Source: Melioribacter roseus
GTDB lineage: Bacteria > Bacteroidota > Ignavibacteria > Ignavibacteriales > Melioribacteraceae
Direction: 5' to 3'
Assembly (NCBI GenBank): GCA_020724265.1
Contig: DYHH01000002.1
Location: forward strand, 139,026-203,025
Length of the DNA stretch: 64,000 nucleotides
The position numbers and the translations under genes were made by a program. This document shows, piece by piece, positions 56,531 to 64,000 of the stretch; position 1 is the stretch's first letter; every line of letters starts with the position of its first letter. The notes under the pieces were generated by a model. The model ran no database searches. It was not told the origin of the DNA and saw only the letters and a program-made list of their open reading frames with translations.

Positions 56531-58342
56531 TTACAAAGCCTCTTTCTCCATACTTTTATATCTGTAATACCAATTATAAAATAGATTTGTAAATGGTGCT
56601 GCGGTTGTTTGTCCCCCGAAACCGTACATTCTATAAATTAACGCCGGAATATCTGTTACGTTTATACTCTTCAGTACTTCCCTGTTAATATTCAGGTCAT
56701 ACTTATTTGCCAATTCAATGGTTTTATTTCGTAATATGTTCTCAAGTTTTTTATAGTATAATATTTCTTTATGAACATCGACTTGAAGTTTGTTTTTCTC
56801 AACTGCGGTAAGTTCTCTTTCTTCAACCTCGTGTAATATCAAAATAGAATATCCTTCAGCCCGGGTTATCGGTCCGTACACCTCATTTTCGGTCATATTA
56901 TTTATAATACTTGCTAAATCTTGAAAAGATGAAAGCGGCACAAGTGAATCAGTTTTTATAATTAACTGACCCGGGAAATTTATCTCCGCAACAGCTTGAT
57001 TAACATCGGAAACTGATTCTACTTTTATCAGAAACTCTCTCACGTGATCAAGCTCTTGCAATTTTACTTCTGTTACCGAAACAAATTTTGTTGCAATTGT
57101 TGAGTCAACTAAAGTAGATATATAATGTGCTAACTCGGGTTCAGTTACTTCGGCACTTTTGTTATATGTGTTCCTCAAATACTGCGATAAATAATTATCC
57201 CTCCACATTTTTAGCTCACTAAATACTTCGTCCGAATTATGCAAACCTCTTTTATATCCTTCTCTTGTAATAATTTCGTCACGAATATAATTTCGAATAA
57301 CTTTACTTAATGAATTTTCTACCGTGCTGCTATCTAAAGCAGAAGCTTTAAAATTTGTGAACGATAAGTAATATAGAAATTCTTTAAAAGTAATCGGGTC
57401 TGTTTCGAACTTAATGAAGTTTTGATTTAATGAATCCTCGCTTATAGTTTTTATTATTTTTTTTACATCGTCATCATATAAATAGTATGTTTTCAATTCT
57501 TTGTTGGAATAGGTATTCTTAAGCGAGCTAATTAATGTATCCGAGAGAATTTTAAAAAGATTTACATCGACATTTACAACTTTATCCGACAATATTTGCG
57601 AAAGGTATTCCTCCATATACTTTTGCTTTTTGCGGTCAAGCAAATTTCTTGCAGCTTGCATTCGTGCTTCGGTAAGTGTTCCTAACTCGATTGCTTTTAA
57701 ATCTGATTTCTCCTTCAAATAATAAATCACCCAGCCAATTTCGGTTTGCACCGGTTTTGTGTACTCATCGATATTCAAATTAAATAATGAATCTTCAATA
57801 CTGTTTTGCATCTGACCGTATGTCAGTTTAACCGGTTCTAACTGCTCTAACTTTTCAAACCTACCTGTTAATAATGAATCAATTGACACGGTTGATAAAA
57901 GTGAATAGAGTGAATCAATTTCTCTTTTTGAACTTGAATAAAGAAAGTTAAGGCCCAACCTGTAGCTTTTTTTGTTTAGTACATCGTTTATCTCTTCTTC
58001 GCTTAAGTTAATTTTACTTTCAATTTCTTTCTTAAAGAGAAGATCACGAACAAGCATCTTTTCAAGATTTGAAATATAGTATCGGTAAGAACTAATAGTA
58101 TCCAACTGTAAAGCAGCTGCTTCCTTAGCCCATAATTTTTCCGCTATAAGAGTATAAGCAAAATGGGTTTTCTGTGAGTCCACATCAAAAGAGGAACTAA
58201 TTCTTGGTGTAAATTCAAATCTTAGTTTGAATTCTTTAGAATCAATTATATCATCACCAATCCGGGCAACAACTCTATCCTGAGGAAGAATTACTGATAA
58301 TGATATAAAATAAATTAATAATACTAAGTGGGTTTTTTTCAT
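56531..58342 (-). CDS. Exported parvulin-type peptidyl-prolyl isomerase / chaperone (SurA/PpiD-like)
   Basis: A 603-residue periplasmic folding factor (signal peptide ends ILPQ). The N-terminal helical region resembles the SurA chaperone domain (RVVARIGDDIIDSKEFKLRFEF). One parvulin-like module occupies about residues 125-215 (YGQMQNSIEDSLFNLNIDEYTKPVQTEIGWVIYYL), and a second, weaker one about 410-510 (VSVTEVKLQELDHVREFLIKV, then EGYSILILHE). It probably assists outer-membrane protein folding. It is the only minus-strand gene of this part and converges with the maturase gene. Not obviously linked to glycan use. Confidence 0.82.
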   Translation of the reverse strand: MKKTHLVLLIYFISLSVILPQDRVVARIGDDIIDSKEFKLRFEFTPRISSSFDVDSQKTHFAYTLIAEKLWAKEAAALQLDTISSYRYYISNLEKMLVRDLLFKKEIESKINLSEEEINDVLNKKSYRLGLNFLYSSSKREIDSLYSLLSTVSIDSLLTGRFEKLEQLEPVKLTYGQMQNSIEDSLFNLNIDEYTKPVQTEIGWVIYYLKEKSDLKAIELGTLTEARMQAARNLLDRKKQKYMEEYLSQILSDKVVNVDVNLFKILSDTLISSLKNTYSNKELKTYYLYDDDVKKIIKTISEDSLNQNFIKFETDPITFKEFLYYLSFTNFKASALDSSTVENSLSKVIRNYIRDEIITREGYKRGLHNSDEVFSELKMWRDNYLSQYLRNTYNKSAEVTEPELAHYISTLVDSTIATKFVSVTEVKLQELDHVREFLIKVESVSDVNQAVAEINFPGQLIIKTDSLVPLSSFQDLASIINNMTENEVYGPITRAEGYSILILHEVEERELTAVEKNKLQVDVHKEILYYKKLENILRNKTIELANKYDLNINREVLKSINVTDIPALIYRMYGFGGQTTAAPFTNLFYNWYYRYKSMEKEAL

Positions 58343-58454
58343 CGCAATATTTTTCTTTTTAACTATTAGGCAAAAATATGTAATTAATAATATTAAATTA
58401 CCTCCCGAATTTAATTTTTCATAAATTTATGTCAATCAAAAATGGCTGATTCGA

Positions 58455-59786
58455 ATGACTGAGAATATGCGAAATATAATAAAATATTTTAAGCCGGTTA
58501 ATTTTATATGGCTTTTGGGAATTATAGTTTTGATTGTAGTTTATTTTTATGGAGATAAAAATCTTGATTATACAGAAAAAAACTCAAATCTAGTTGAGAT
58601 TCATTATGCCGATGCAATAACGCCCGCGCACCGTAACCTAATAAATAAATTTAATGATCAATACGCCGGCAGAATTAAAGTAATTCCTATTGACTTGCCT
58701 TTCACAAAATTCAGTACTAATGAACGAAAAGAACTACTTGCCAGGTCTCTAAGAAGTAAAAGTGAAAAGATTGATCTATTCGCAGTCGACATTGTATGGG
58801 GTTATCGTTTCGCCAAGTGGGCTGAGAATTTAACGCCTTATTTTTCGCAAGAGTTATTGGATAAAATTATTGAACCGATATTTCCCACTTGTTATTTCAA
58901 TGATTCCTTAATTGCATTTCCTCATATTATTGATCAAGGTACACTCTATTATAGAGAAGATATATTAAAAACGTTGCCTGATTCCGAAATTATTCTATCT
59001 AAGATTCAAGAATCCATTTCATGGGAAGATTTAATAGAATTAGGCTTACGGTTGCAGAATAAATATCCTAATTTTTATTTATTTGCTGCTTCCGATTATG
59101 AGGGGCTAATTTGTTCTTTTTCTGAACTACTTCTTAATCTTGATAGAGATTATTTCCAAGACGAAATAATTGACCTTACCAAACCGGAAGCAGTTAAAGC
59201 CCTGAAAACTTTACAGTATTTTATTCATACTTATCAAATTACTCCTAGAATAGTAACGGGCTTTACAGAATTTCCATGCCATGAATTTTATCTTGCAAAC
59301 GACGGTGTTTTTCTCCGATCATGGCCGACCTTTATTTCAGAGCATTTTAATATTTATGGAAATCTTGATCCGGAAGTAATTAAGAGAGCACCGTTACCTC
59401 ATTTTAGTGGTAATAAACCTGCTTCAGTATTCGGCGGATGGAATTTGATGGTTTCTAAATTTTCTAATAATAAACCGGAGGTTATTGAGTTTATTAAATT
59501 TTTACTTCAGCATGATTCTCAAAAAGAATTGTTTGAAGTAAATGGTTCCCTCCCTGTTCTTAAGTCTGTTTATGAAGATTCGACAGTTAAAAACTACGAT
59601 GTATTGAAGTTTTACAAAGATCAATTTGAGTATGGTGTTCATCGCCCGTTATTGGAAGACTATACCAGAATTAGTAATATAATTTCATATTATGTTCATC
59701 ATACTTTAACTGGGGATATTTCCGTAGAAACTGCTTTAGCGCAAGCAACAAAAATGATAAATTCAAACGAAGTGATTTTCAAATAA
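58455..59786 (+). CDS. Membrane-anchored extracellular solute-binding protein (ABC type 1 fold)
   Basis: A 443-residue protein with a single N-terminal hydrophobic helix (about 15-33) that lacks a signal peptidase site, so it is probably tethered to the inner membrane facing the periplasm. The rest is a family 1 solute-binding protein: ITPAHRNLINKFNDQYAGRIKV, VDIVWGYRFAKWAENLTPYF, DQGTLYYREDIL, and VFGGWNLMVSKFSNN. These normally bind sugars for an ABC importer. No permease or ATPase gene is near. Instead it is followed by a histidine kinase (13 bp) and a response regulator, so a sensory role is likely. An alternative start at 58467 exists. Confidence 0.88.
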   Translation: MTENMRNIIKYFKPVNFIWLLGIIVLIVVYFYGDKNLDYTEKNSNLVEIHYADAITPAHRNLINKFNDQYAGRIKVIPIDLPFTKFSTNERKELLARSLRSKSEKIDLFAVDIVWGYRFAKWAENLTPYFSQELLDKIIEPIFPTCYFNDSLIAFPHIIDQGTLYYREDILKTLPDSEIILSKIQESISWEDLIELGLRLQNKYPNFYLFAASDYEGLICSFSELLLNLDRDYFQDEIIDLTKPEAVKALKTLQYFIHTYQITPRIVTGFTEFPCHEFYLANDGVFLRSWPTFISEHFNIYGNLDPEVIKRAPLPHFSGNKPASVFGGWNLMVSKFSNNKPEVIEFIKFLLQHDSQKELFEVNGSLPVLKSVYEDSTVKNYDVLKFYKDQFEYGVHRPLLEDYTRISNIISYYVHHTLTGDISVETALAQATKMINSNEVIFK

Positions 59787-59799
59787 AGATCATGTCGCT

Positions 59800-61299
59800 A
59801 TGCAAAAGTTTTTCGAAAATATAAAAAGATACAGACTGGAGCTTAGGCATATTACAGTTCTATTTGTTGTGCTTGTGTTTTTTCAAATAATTTTATCCAT
59901 TATTCAAAAACAATCGCTTCAGAACTTTTTGGATAAGACTCAAAATTGGTATCAACAGGATTCTGCAGAAAGGATAGCGCATTTGGCAACAACATCTCTC
60001 GAATTAATTCTAGAAAATGTAGATATCCGAAAAATTGAATCGGATTACGAACAAAGAAAAATTGTTCAGTCTTTTAATATAATTTTTAGCCAGCAGATGC
60101 TTCAAAAAAATGTGGAAGATATCTGTCTTATTATTTCGGTTGCGGGAGAAGATTATGCATTTGACGACGGAAATGATCTATTCTATTATTTACATGACCG
60201 CGTTTTGCCAACCAGTGATCAAACAGAAAAACATAAAACGGCACTTAATTATTTTAGTGAAATTAAAGACGCAATACGACTTGAAGAAAGGATTTACAGC
60301 AGGATTGAAGAGCATGAAACTTTTCATACATTCGTTCCGTTTGTGCCAAACGGAGAATATCAGGGAGTCCTTTACATAAGGAAAAAACCGGATTTCGAAA
60401 ATATAACCGGTGAAATAATTTCGAGTTATGAAGAGACCGCGCTAATTTATTCATCACTAATATTATTCGGGCTGCTCGCTATGTATTATCTTTCCTCATA
60501 TACATTAAAAGAGCGTAACGAAGCACAGCGATTATTATATGAAGAAAACGAGAAGCACTTAAAGGAACAAATTATTCATGAAAAAGAATCTTTATTTACA
60601 AAAAGAATATATCATACGCACCATAAAGCTGAAAAGGTAATGGGATTTATTAAGGAAGATTTAAAGAAAATTGCCGAAGAAAATTCTCCCGAAATAATAG
60701 ACCGCGTTACAAAATATTCTAACTTTATTTCTCGTGTTATCTATGATATGAAATGGTATGACCCACCGATTCATAGCTTACGCGGACCAATATTTAATAC
60801 AAATTTGAATGTGCTGATAAATTTTCTGGTAAATCAAATCTTTTTAAGAATATCTTCAAGAACAGAAACATTCAATTTCAAACTCGATCTAGATAAAGAT
60901 GTTCCCAATGTTAATATTAATGAATTTGTAGTTTGGGAAATATTGGAACCTCTTATTCAAAATTGTATTGACCATGCCGGTGTTGAAAAAATACTTATAA
61001 CAATTAAAACCTCTTATGATTCTCAAAGCAATTTAACAACAATCTCAATATCGGATAACGGCAGAGGATTTCCTGAAGAATTACTTAAAAAAAATTCTTT
61101 TGGACAAAAAAACATCTTTTCCGAAAGCGTTACTACTAAAAAATATGAAAATCAAAACAGCGGATATGGTTGCTACATTGCATATCAAATAGCAGTTAAA
61201 AGATGCGGATGGAAATTAGATGCAGCGAATATGGACTCCGGCAGTGCAATGTTTTTAATAACGATTGATAACAAGGGAATAAATGGACAGTTCAAATAA
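59800..61299 (+). CDS. Sensor histidine kinase
   Basis: A 499-residue membrane sensor. Two transmembrane helices (about 17-37 and 213-235) flank a periplasmic domain of roughly 175 residues with no recognised fold. A cytoplasmic coiled segment leads to the phosphoacceptor region, which has an unusual string YHTHHKAEKVMG (His272, His274, His275) instead of a standard H-box. The ATPase domain shows the N-box LIQNCIDHAG, the G1-box SISDNGRGF and the G2-box NSGYGCYIAY. It should phosphorylate the regulator encoded next, whose start it overlaps by 17 bp. The periplasmic domain probably reads the tethered binding protein upstream. Confidence 0.88.
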   Translation: MQKFFENIKRYRLELRHITVLFVVLVFFQIILSIIQKQSLQNFLDKTQNWYQQDSAERIAHLATTSLELILENVDIRKIESDYEQRKIVQSFNIIFSQQMLQKNVEDICLIISVAGEDYAFDDGNDLFYYLHDRVLPTSDQTEKHKTALNYFSEIKDAIRLEERIYSRIEEHETFHTFVPFVPNGEYQGVLYIRKKPDFENITGEIISSYEETALIYSSLILFGLLAMYYLSSYTLKERNEAQRLLYEENEKHLKEQIIHEKESLFTKRIYHTHHKAEKVMGFIKEDLKKIAEENSPEIIDRVTKYSNFISRVIYDMKWYDPPIHSLRGPIFNTNLNVLINFLVNQIFLRISSRTETFNFKLDLDKDVPNVNINEFVVWEILEPLIQNCIDHAGVEKILITIKTSYDSQSNLTTISISDNGRGFPEELLKKNSFGQKNIFSESVTTKKYENQNSGYGCYIAYQIAVKRCGWKLDAANMDSGSAMFLITIDNKGINGQFK

Positions 61300-62737
61300 A
61301 ATTAATCTGCTTTTAATTGAAGACGAAGATTTTGATGTTAGACGCGTAAAAAACACGATTAAAATTTTCGCTGAAAGTTTTCACTTACGGAAAGTAGTAA
61401 GTAACGGTGCCGATGCATTAAAAATTTTAGAAGAAGAATCGGATGTTTATGATGTCATAATAATGGATTATCAAATCGCCGGTGCAATTCGCGGTGAAGA
61501 ACTTATAAAAAGAATTAAAAAGATCAACCCTACTTTGCAAATTATTGTAATAACAAAACTAACAATAAACATAACCGATTTTGAATTCGCTAAAAATTTA
61601 GTTGATGCCGGAGCTTTCTGGTACTGCACAAAATACCCGGGTGATATAGAAGACTATATTTATCAACCGACTGATTTCTTGATGAGTGTTTTCAATGCAT
61701 TTGAAAAAAAGAAACTGCAGACTCAAACCTATCAATCAAATAAAAAGCTTATTAAAAATATTGAGAGTATACTTCAGCAGAAAAAAATTATCGGCAGTTC
61801 TCAATCTATTGTTGAATTAAAAAAGAAAATTGAGAAATTAGCTGAAAGTGATTTTAGTATTTTAATCAGCGGTGCGTCAGGTACGGGCAAGGAATTGGTT
61901 GCCAATAATATTCATTATAGAAGTAAACGACGATTTGAAAATTTTGTCCCAATTAATTGCGGAAGTATTCCACAAGAATTAGTTGAAAGTGAGTTGTTCG
62001 GTTATGAAAAAGGAGCCTTTACCGGGGCGGCTGCCAGTAAAGCCGGCTTATTTGAAATAGCTAACAAAGGAACGATCTTCTTAGACGAGATATCTGAATT
62101 ACCTTTAAATGCACAAGTAAAACTGCTTCGTGTTATTCAAGAAGGTGAGATTGAGAAAATCGGGCGTACCCAAAAAATTAAAGTTGATGTTAGAATAATG
62201 GCTGCAACTAATAAAGTTTTGGAAAAATCAGTTGAAGAAGGAAAGTTTAGAGAAGATCTTTATTACCGGCTCAATGTTGTTCCTGTATTCATTCCTTCGT
62301 TAAAAGAGCGTACCGATGATATACCAATTCTTGTAAATCACTTTCTAGAAGTTTTCTGTCTTGATATGGGTAAACCGGTATTAAAAATAGATGAAAATGT
62401 TGTTGAAAAGTTAACTCAATATAATTGGCCCGGAAATGTAAGAGAATTAAAGAATGTTGTACAAAGAATGATTTTTAATGCAACCGACGGGATTACGATT
62501 GATATTTTTGAACAGTCTTTATTGAAATTTACCGATGATAAAAAACTTTCGAAAACAATTTTCAATTTCGGAGGGCTTGATAAAATTAAAAATATGAAAA
62601 ATCTTGAAAAGGAATTTAAAATCGAGTACATAAAATATGTACGAAATAATTCATCGTCCGATGCCGAAGCTGCCGAGAAACTTGGTTTAGCCCCTTCAAA
62701 TTTTCATAGGTTGTGTAAAGACCTTGGAATTAAGTAG
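61283..62737 (+). CDS. Sigma-54-dependent response regulator (receiver, AAA+, Fis-type HTH)
   Basis: A 484-residue NtrC-type activator. The receiver domain (about 5-130) has the acidic pocket IEDEDFD and phosphoacceptor Asp62 in IIMDYQ. The AAA+ module (about 175-405) shows Walker A GASGTGKE at 197-204, GAFTGA at 244-249, which contacts sigma-54, then FLDEISELP (Walker B) and the NWPGNVRELKN sensor-2 region. The C-terminal Fis-type HTH reads DAEAAEKLGLAPSNFHRLCKDLG. It should switch on sigma-54 promoters when phosphorylated by the adjacent kinase. The glycosidase gene 128 bp downstream is a plausible target. Confidence 0.96.
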   Translation: MDSSNKINLLLIEDEDFDVRRVKNTIKIFAESFHLRKVVSNGADALKILEEESDVYDVIIMDYQIAGAIRGEELIKRIKKINPTLQIIVITKLTINITDFEFAKNLVDAGAFWYCTKYPGDIEDYIYQPTDFLMSVFNAFEKKKLQTQTYQSNKKLIKNIESILQQKKIIGSSQSIVELKKKIEKLAESDFSILISGASGTGKELVANNIHYRSKRRFENFVPINCGSIPQELVESELFGYEKGAFTGAAASKAGLFEIANKGTIFLDEISELPLNAQVKLLRVIQEGEIEKIGRTQKIKVDVRIMAATNKVLEKSVEEGKFREDLYYRLNVVPVFIPSLKERTDDIPILVNHFLEVFCLDMGKPVLKIDENVVEKLTQYNWPGNVRELKNVVQRMIFNATDGITIDIFEQSLLKFTDDKKLSKTIFNFGGLDKIKNMKNLEKEFKIEYIKYVRNNSSSDAEAAEKLGLAPSNFHRLCKDLGIK

Positions 62738-62815
62738 CACTTATCAATTTGATAATGCACTCAACTCAAATTTATTTTCTTAGCTTCAATTTATTCTCTA
62801 AATCAATAAATCTAA

Positions 62816-62832
62816 CTGGAATAATATTTGTA
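62816..62832 (+). promoter_or_regulatory. Weak -24/-12 (sigma-54-like) promoter candidate
   Basis: CTGGAATAATATTTGTA has GG and, ten bases later, GT where sigma-54 promoters have GC. The TGG and TTG parts match, the -12 C does not. It lies about 35 bp before the GH5 gene and directly after a sigma-54 activator gene, which is why it is listed. The match may be chance in AT-rich DNA. Confidence 0.25.
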
Positions 62833-62865
62833 CTTATTCTTTGTTATAAAAAAACCGGGTTAACA

Positions 62866-64000
62866 ATGAATTATAAAATACTTTTACTCCTATTATCTCT
62901 TGTTACTAACATCTTTGCTCAAGGATTTTTAAAAGTTGATGGAAAAAAAATTATTAACGATAACGGTGAAATAATTCTTAAAGGAATCGGTTTAGGCGGT
63001 TGGATGCTTATGGAAGGTTATATGTTTAAAACTTCCGAGTTTGCTAATGCAGAGTATCAAATAAAAGAAAAAATTATTGATTTGATCGGAGAAGATAAGA
63101 CCGAAGAATTTTTTGATTACTTTCATCAAAATTTTATTACCGAAGCAGATATTGATAGAATAGCTCAATGGGGTTTCAATTCAATTCGATTACCCATGCA
63201 CTACAACAAATTAACTCCGGAAGATCAGCCGGGAGTTTACTTAGAAAAAGGATTTAAATACATTGATGATCTTCTTAACTGGTGCGAAAAAAATGAACTT
63301 TATTTAATCCTGGATTTGCATGCAGCACCCGGCGGGCAAAGTGATGAACCGATTAGTGATTACAATCCTAACAAACCGTCACTTTGGGAAAGTGAGTTTA
63401 ATAAAGAAAGAACGATTAATCTCTGGCGCGAAATTGCAAGACGTTATTCCGAGAAAGAATGGATAGGAGGTTATGACTTAATCAATGAAACCAAATGGGA
63501 TCTTGGTAACAACAACGCACCGTTACGAGACTTAATGATTAGAATCACCGAAGCAATTCGTGAAGTCGATTCAAATCATATTGTTTTTATAGAAGGGAAT
63601 TGGTTTGCAACTAATTTTATCGGCTTACCTCCTGCATGGGATGATAACTTAGTATGGAGCTTTCATAAATACTGGAATGAAAATAGTCAATCTGCAATTC
63701 AATCATATCTTACATTACGAGAACAAACAAACAGACCGCTTTGGCTTGGTGAATCGGGTGAAAACTCAAATGTTTGGTTTACACGCTGCATTAAATTAAT
63801 GGAAGATAATAATATCGGATGGGCATGGTGGCCCCTCAAAAAAATTGAATCTATTGCCGGCCCGCTTTCTGCAAAGATGACAAACGGATATAAAAAATTA
63901 CTTGATTATTGGAAAGGAAGCGGAAGCAAACCCTCACAAACCGATGCGTTTAATTATTTAATTGAACAAGTAGATCAGCTCAAGTTAGAAAATTGTACTT
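62866..64000 (+). CDS. Secreted GH5-family glycosidase, 3' end outside window
   Basis: The first 378 codons of a secreted glycosidase, open at the right edge. The signal peptide ends at IFAQ (about residue 19). The TIM-barrel shows the cellulase-family marks LKGIGLGGWM, GFNSIRLPMHY, YLILDLHAAPGG, the acid/base in YDLINETKW (Asn-Glu), WSFHKYWNE and the nucleophile in WLGESGE. GH5 enzymes cut beta-1,4- or beta-1,3-linked glucans, mannans or related chains. No SD stands out before the ATG. It follows the sensing cassette and may be controlled by it. The frame runs on past 64000, so further domains may follow. Confidence 0.9.
   Translation, partial: MNYKILLLLLSLVTNIFAQGFLKVDGKKIINDNGEIILKGIGLGGWMLMEGYMFKTSEFANAEYQIKEKIIDLIGEDKTEEFFDYFHQNFITEADIDRIAQWGFNSIRLPMHYNKLTPEDQPGVYLEKGFKYIDDLLNWCEKNELYLILDLHAAPGGQSDEPISDYNPNKPSLWESEFNKERTINLWREIARRYSEKEWIGGYDLINETKWDLGNNNAPLRDLMIRITEAIREVDSNHIVFIEGNWFATNFIGLPPAWDDNLVWSFHKYWNENSQSAIQSYLTLREQTNRPLWLGESGENSNVWFTRCIKLMEDNNIGWAWWPLKKIESIAGPLSAKMTNGYKKLLDYWKGSGSKPSQTDAFNYLIEQVDQLKLENCT

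Noticed and set aside
58380-58401. Imperfect AT-rich inverted repeat (GTAATT...AATTAC) between the divergent chaperone and binding-protein genes
   Set aside because: Six-base arms in nearly pure A/T sequence are expected by chance; no GC content or second copy to support an operator.
1-64000. CRISPR arrays, tRNA/rRNA genes, transposases or phage genes
   Set aside because: No spaced direct repeats, cloverleaf-like segments or mobile-element proteins were noticed in reading through the window.

Overview
The window is AT-rich DNA from a bacterium of the Fibrobacterota-Chlorobiota-Bacteroidota (FCB) group, most likely Ignavibacteriota or a close relative. One secreted protein ends in a type IX secretion sorting domain of the NYPNPFN type. 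At least eleven signal peptides place Gln at the expected +1 position (the Bacteroidetes Q-rule). There are also lipoproteins, a TonB-dependent receptor with a carboxypeptidase-regulatory domain, and a NagB/PIG-L fusion of a kind known from Bacteroidota. No rRNA, tRNA, CRISPR array, phage or transposase was seen.

Layout. (1) 1-13098, plus strand: two GH84-like N-acetylhexosaminidases (the first cut by the window edge), a Gfo/Idh/MocA oxidoreductase, a GH28-like lipoprotein, an unrecognised conserved protein, a membrane pyrophosphatase with Na+-type signatures, a GntP-family permease, a glutamine-amidotransferase-like protein and a sodium:solute symporter. (2) 13111-19091: a phytanoyl-CoA-dioxygenase-like gene diverges from a corrinoid methyl-transfer operon (URO-D-type methyltransferase, corrinoid protein, homocysteine methyltransferase) that ends in a NagB-PIG-L fusion. 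A perfect inverted repeat lies between the divergent genes. (3) 19355-25066: a LacI-family regulator whose probable operator abuts its own start codon, a T9SS-secreted seven-repeat propeller protein, and a TonB-dependent receptor, closed by a clear hairpin terminator. (4) 25202-52731: twenty plus-strand genes with no gap above about 65 bp. They encode two Cys-type sulfatases, a four-carbon acid sugar module (Fe-ADH, DapA-like, PdxA-like, DUF1537 kinase, symporter), a set of secreted LamG/propeller/sialidase-like/beta-helix proteins, a cupin, an aldolase and a fumarylacetoacetate-hydrolase-like enzyme that both carry signal peptides, a second DapA-like protein with a changed active site, a second URO-D-type methyltransferase, and a PhoD-like phosphatase. 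(5) 52981-64000: an SGNH hydrolase, an outer-membrane barrel candidate, an anaerobic sulfatase maturase, a parvulin-type chaperone, a three-gene sensing cassette (membrane-anchored solute-binding protein, histidine kinase, sigma-54 activator) and the start of a GH5 glycosidase.

Taken together, this looks like an accessory locus for taking apart a sulfated polymer that contains N-acetylhexosamine. Outer-membrane and periplasmic hydrolases and sulfatases would act first, with the sulfatases activated by the maturase encoded in the same window. A TonB receptor and sodium symporters would import products, and cytoplasmic enzymes would handle amino sugar (NagB) and acid-sugar (PdxA/DUF1537/DapA) fragments. 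The corrinoid genes suggest that a methyl group is also removed and passed to homocysteine. The substrate is an inference, and several secreted families here have no assigned activity. The points most worth testing are the exported aldolase/FAH pair, the corrinoid demethylation genes inside a glycan locus, and the anchored binding-protein/kinase/sigma-54 cassette.
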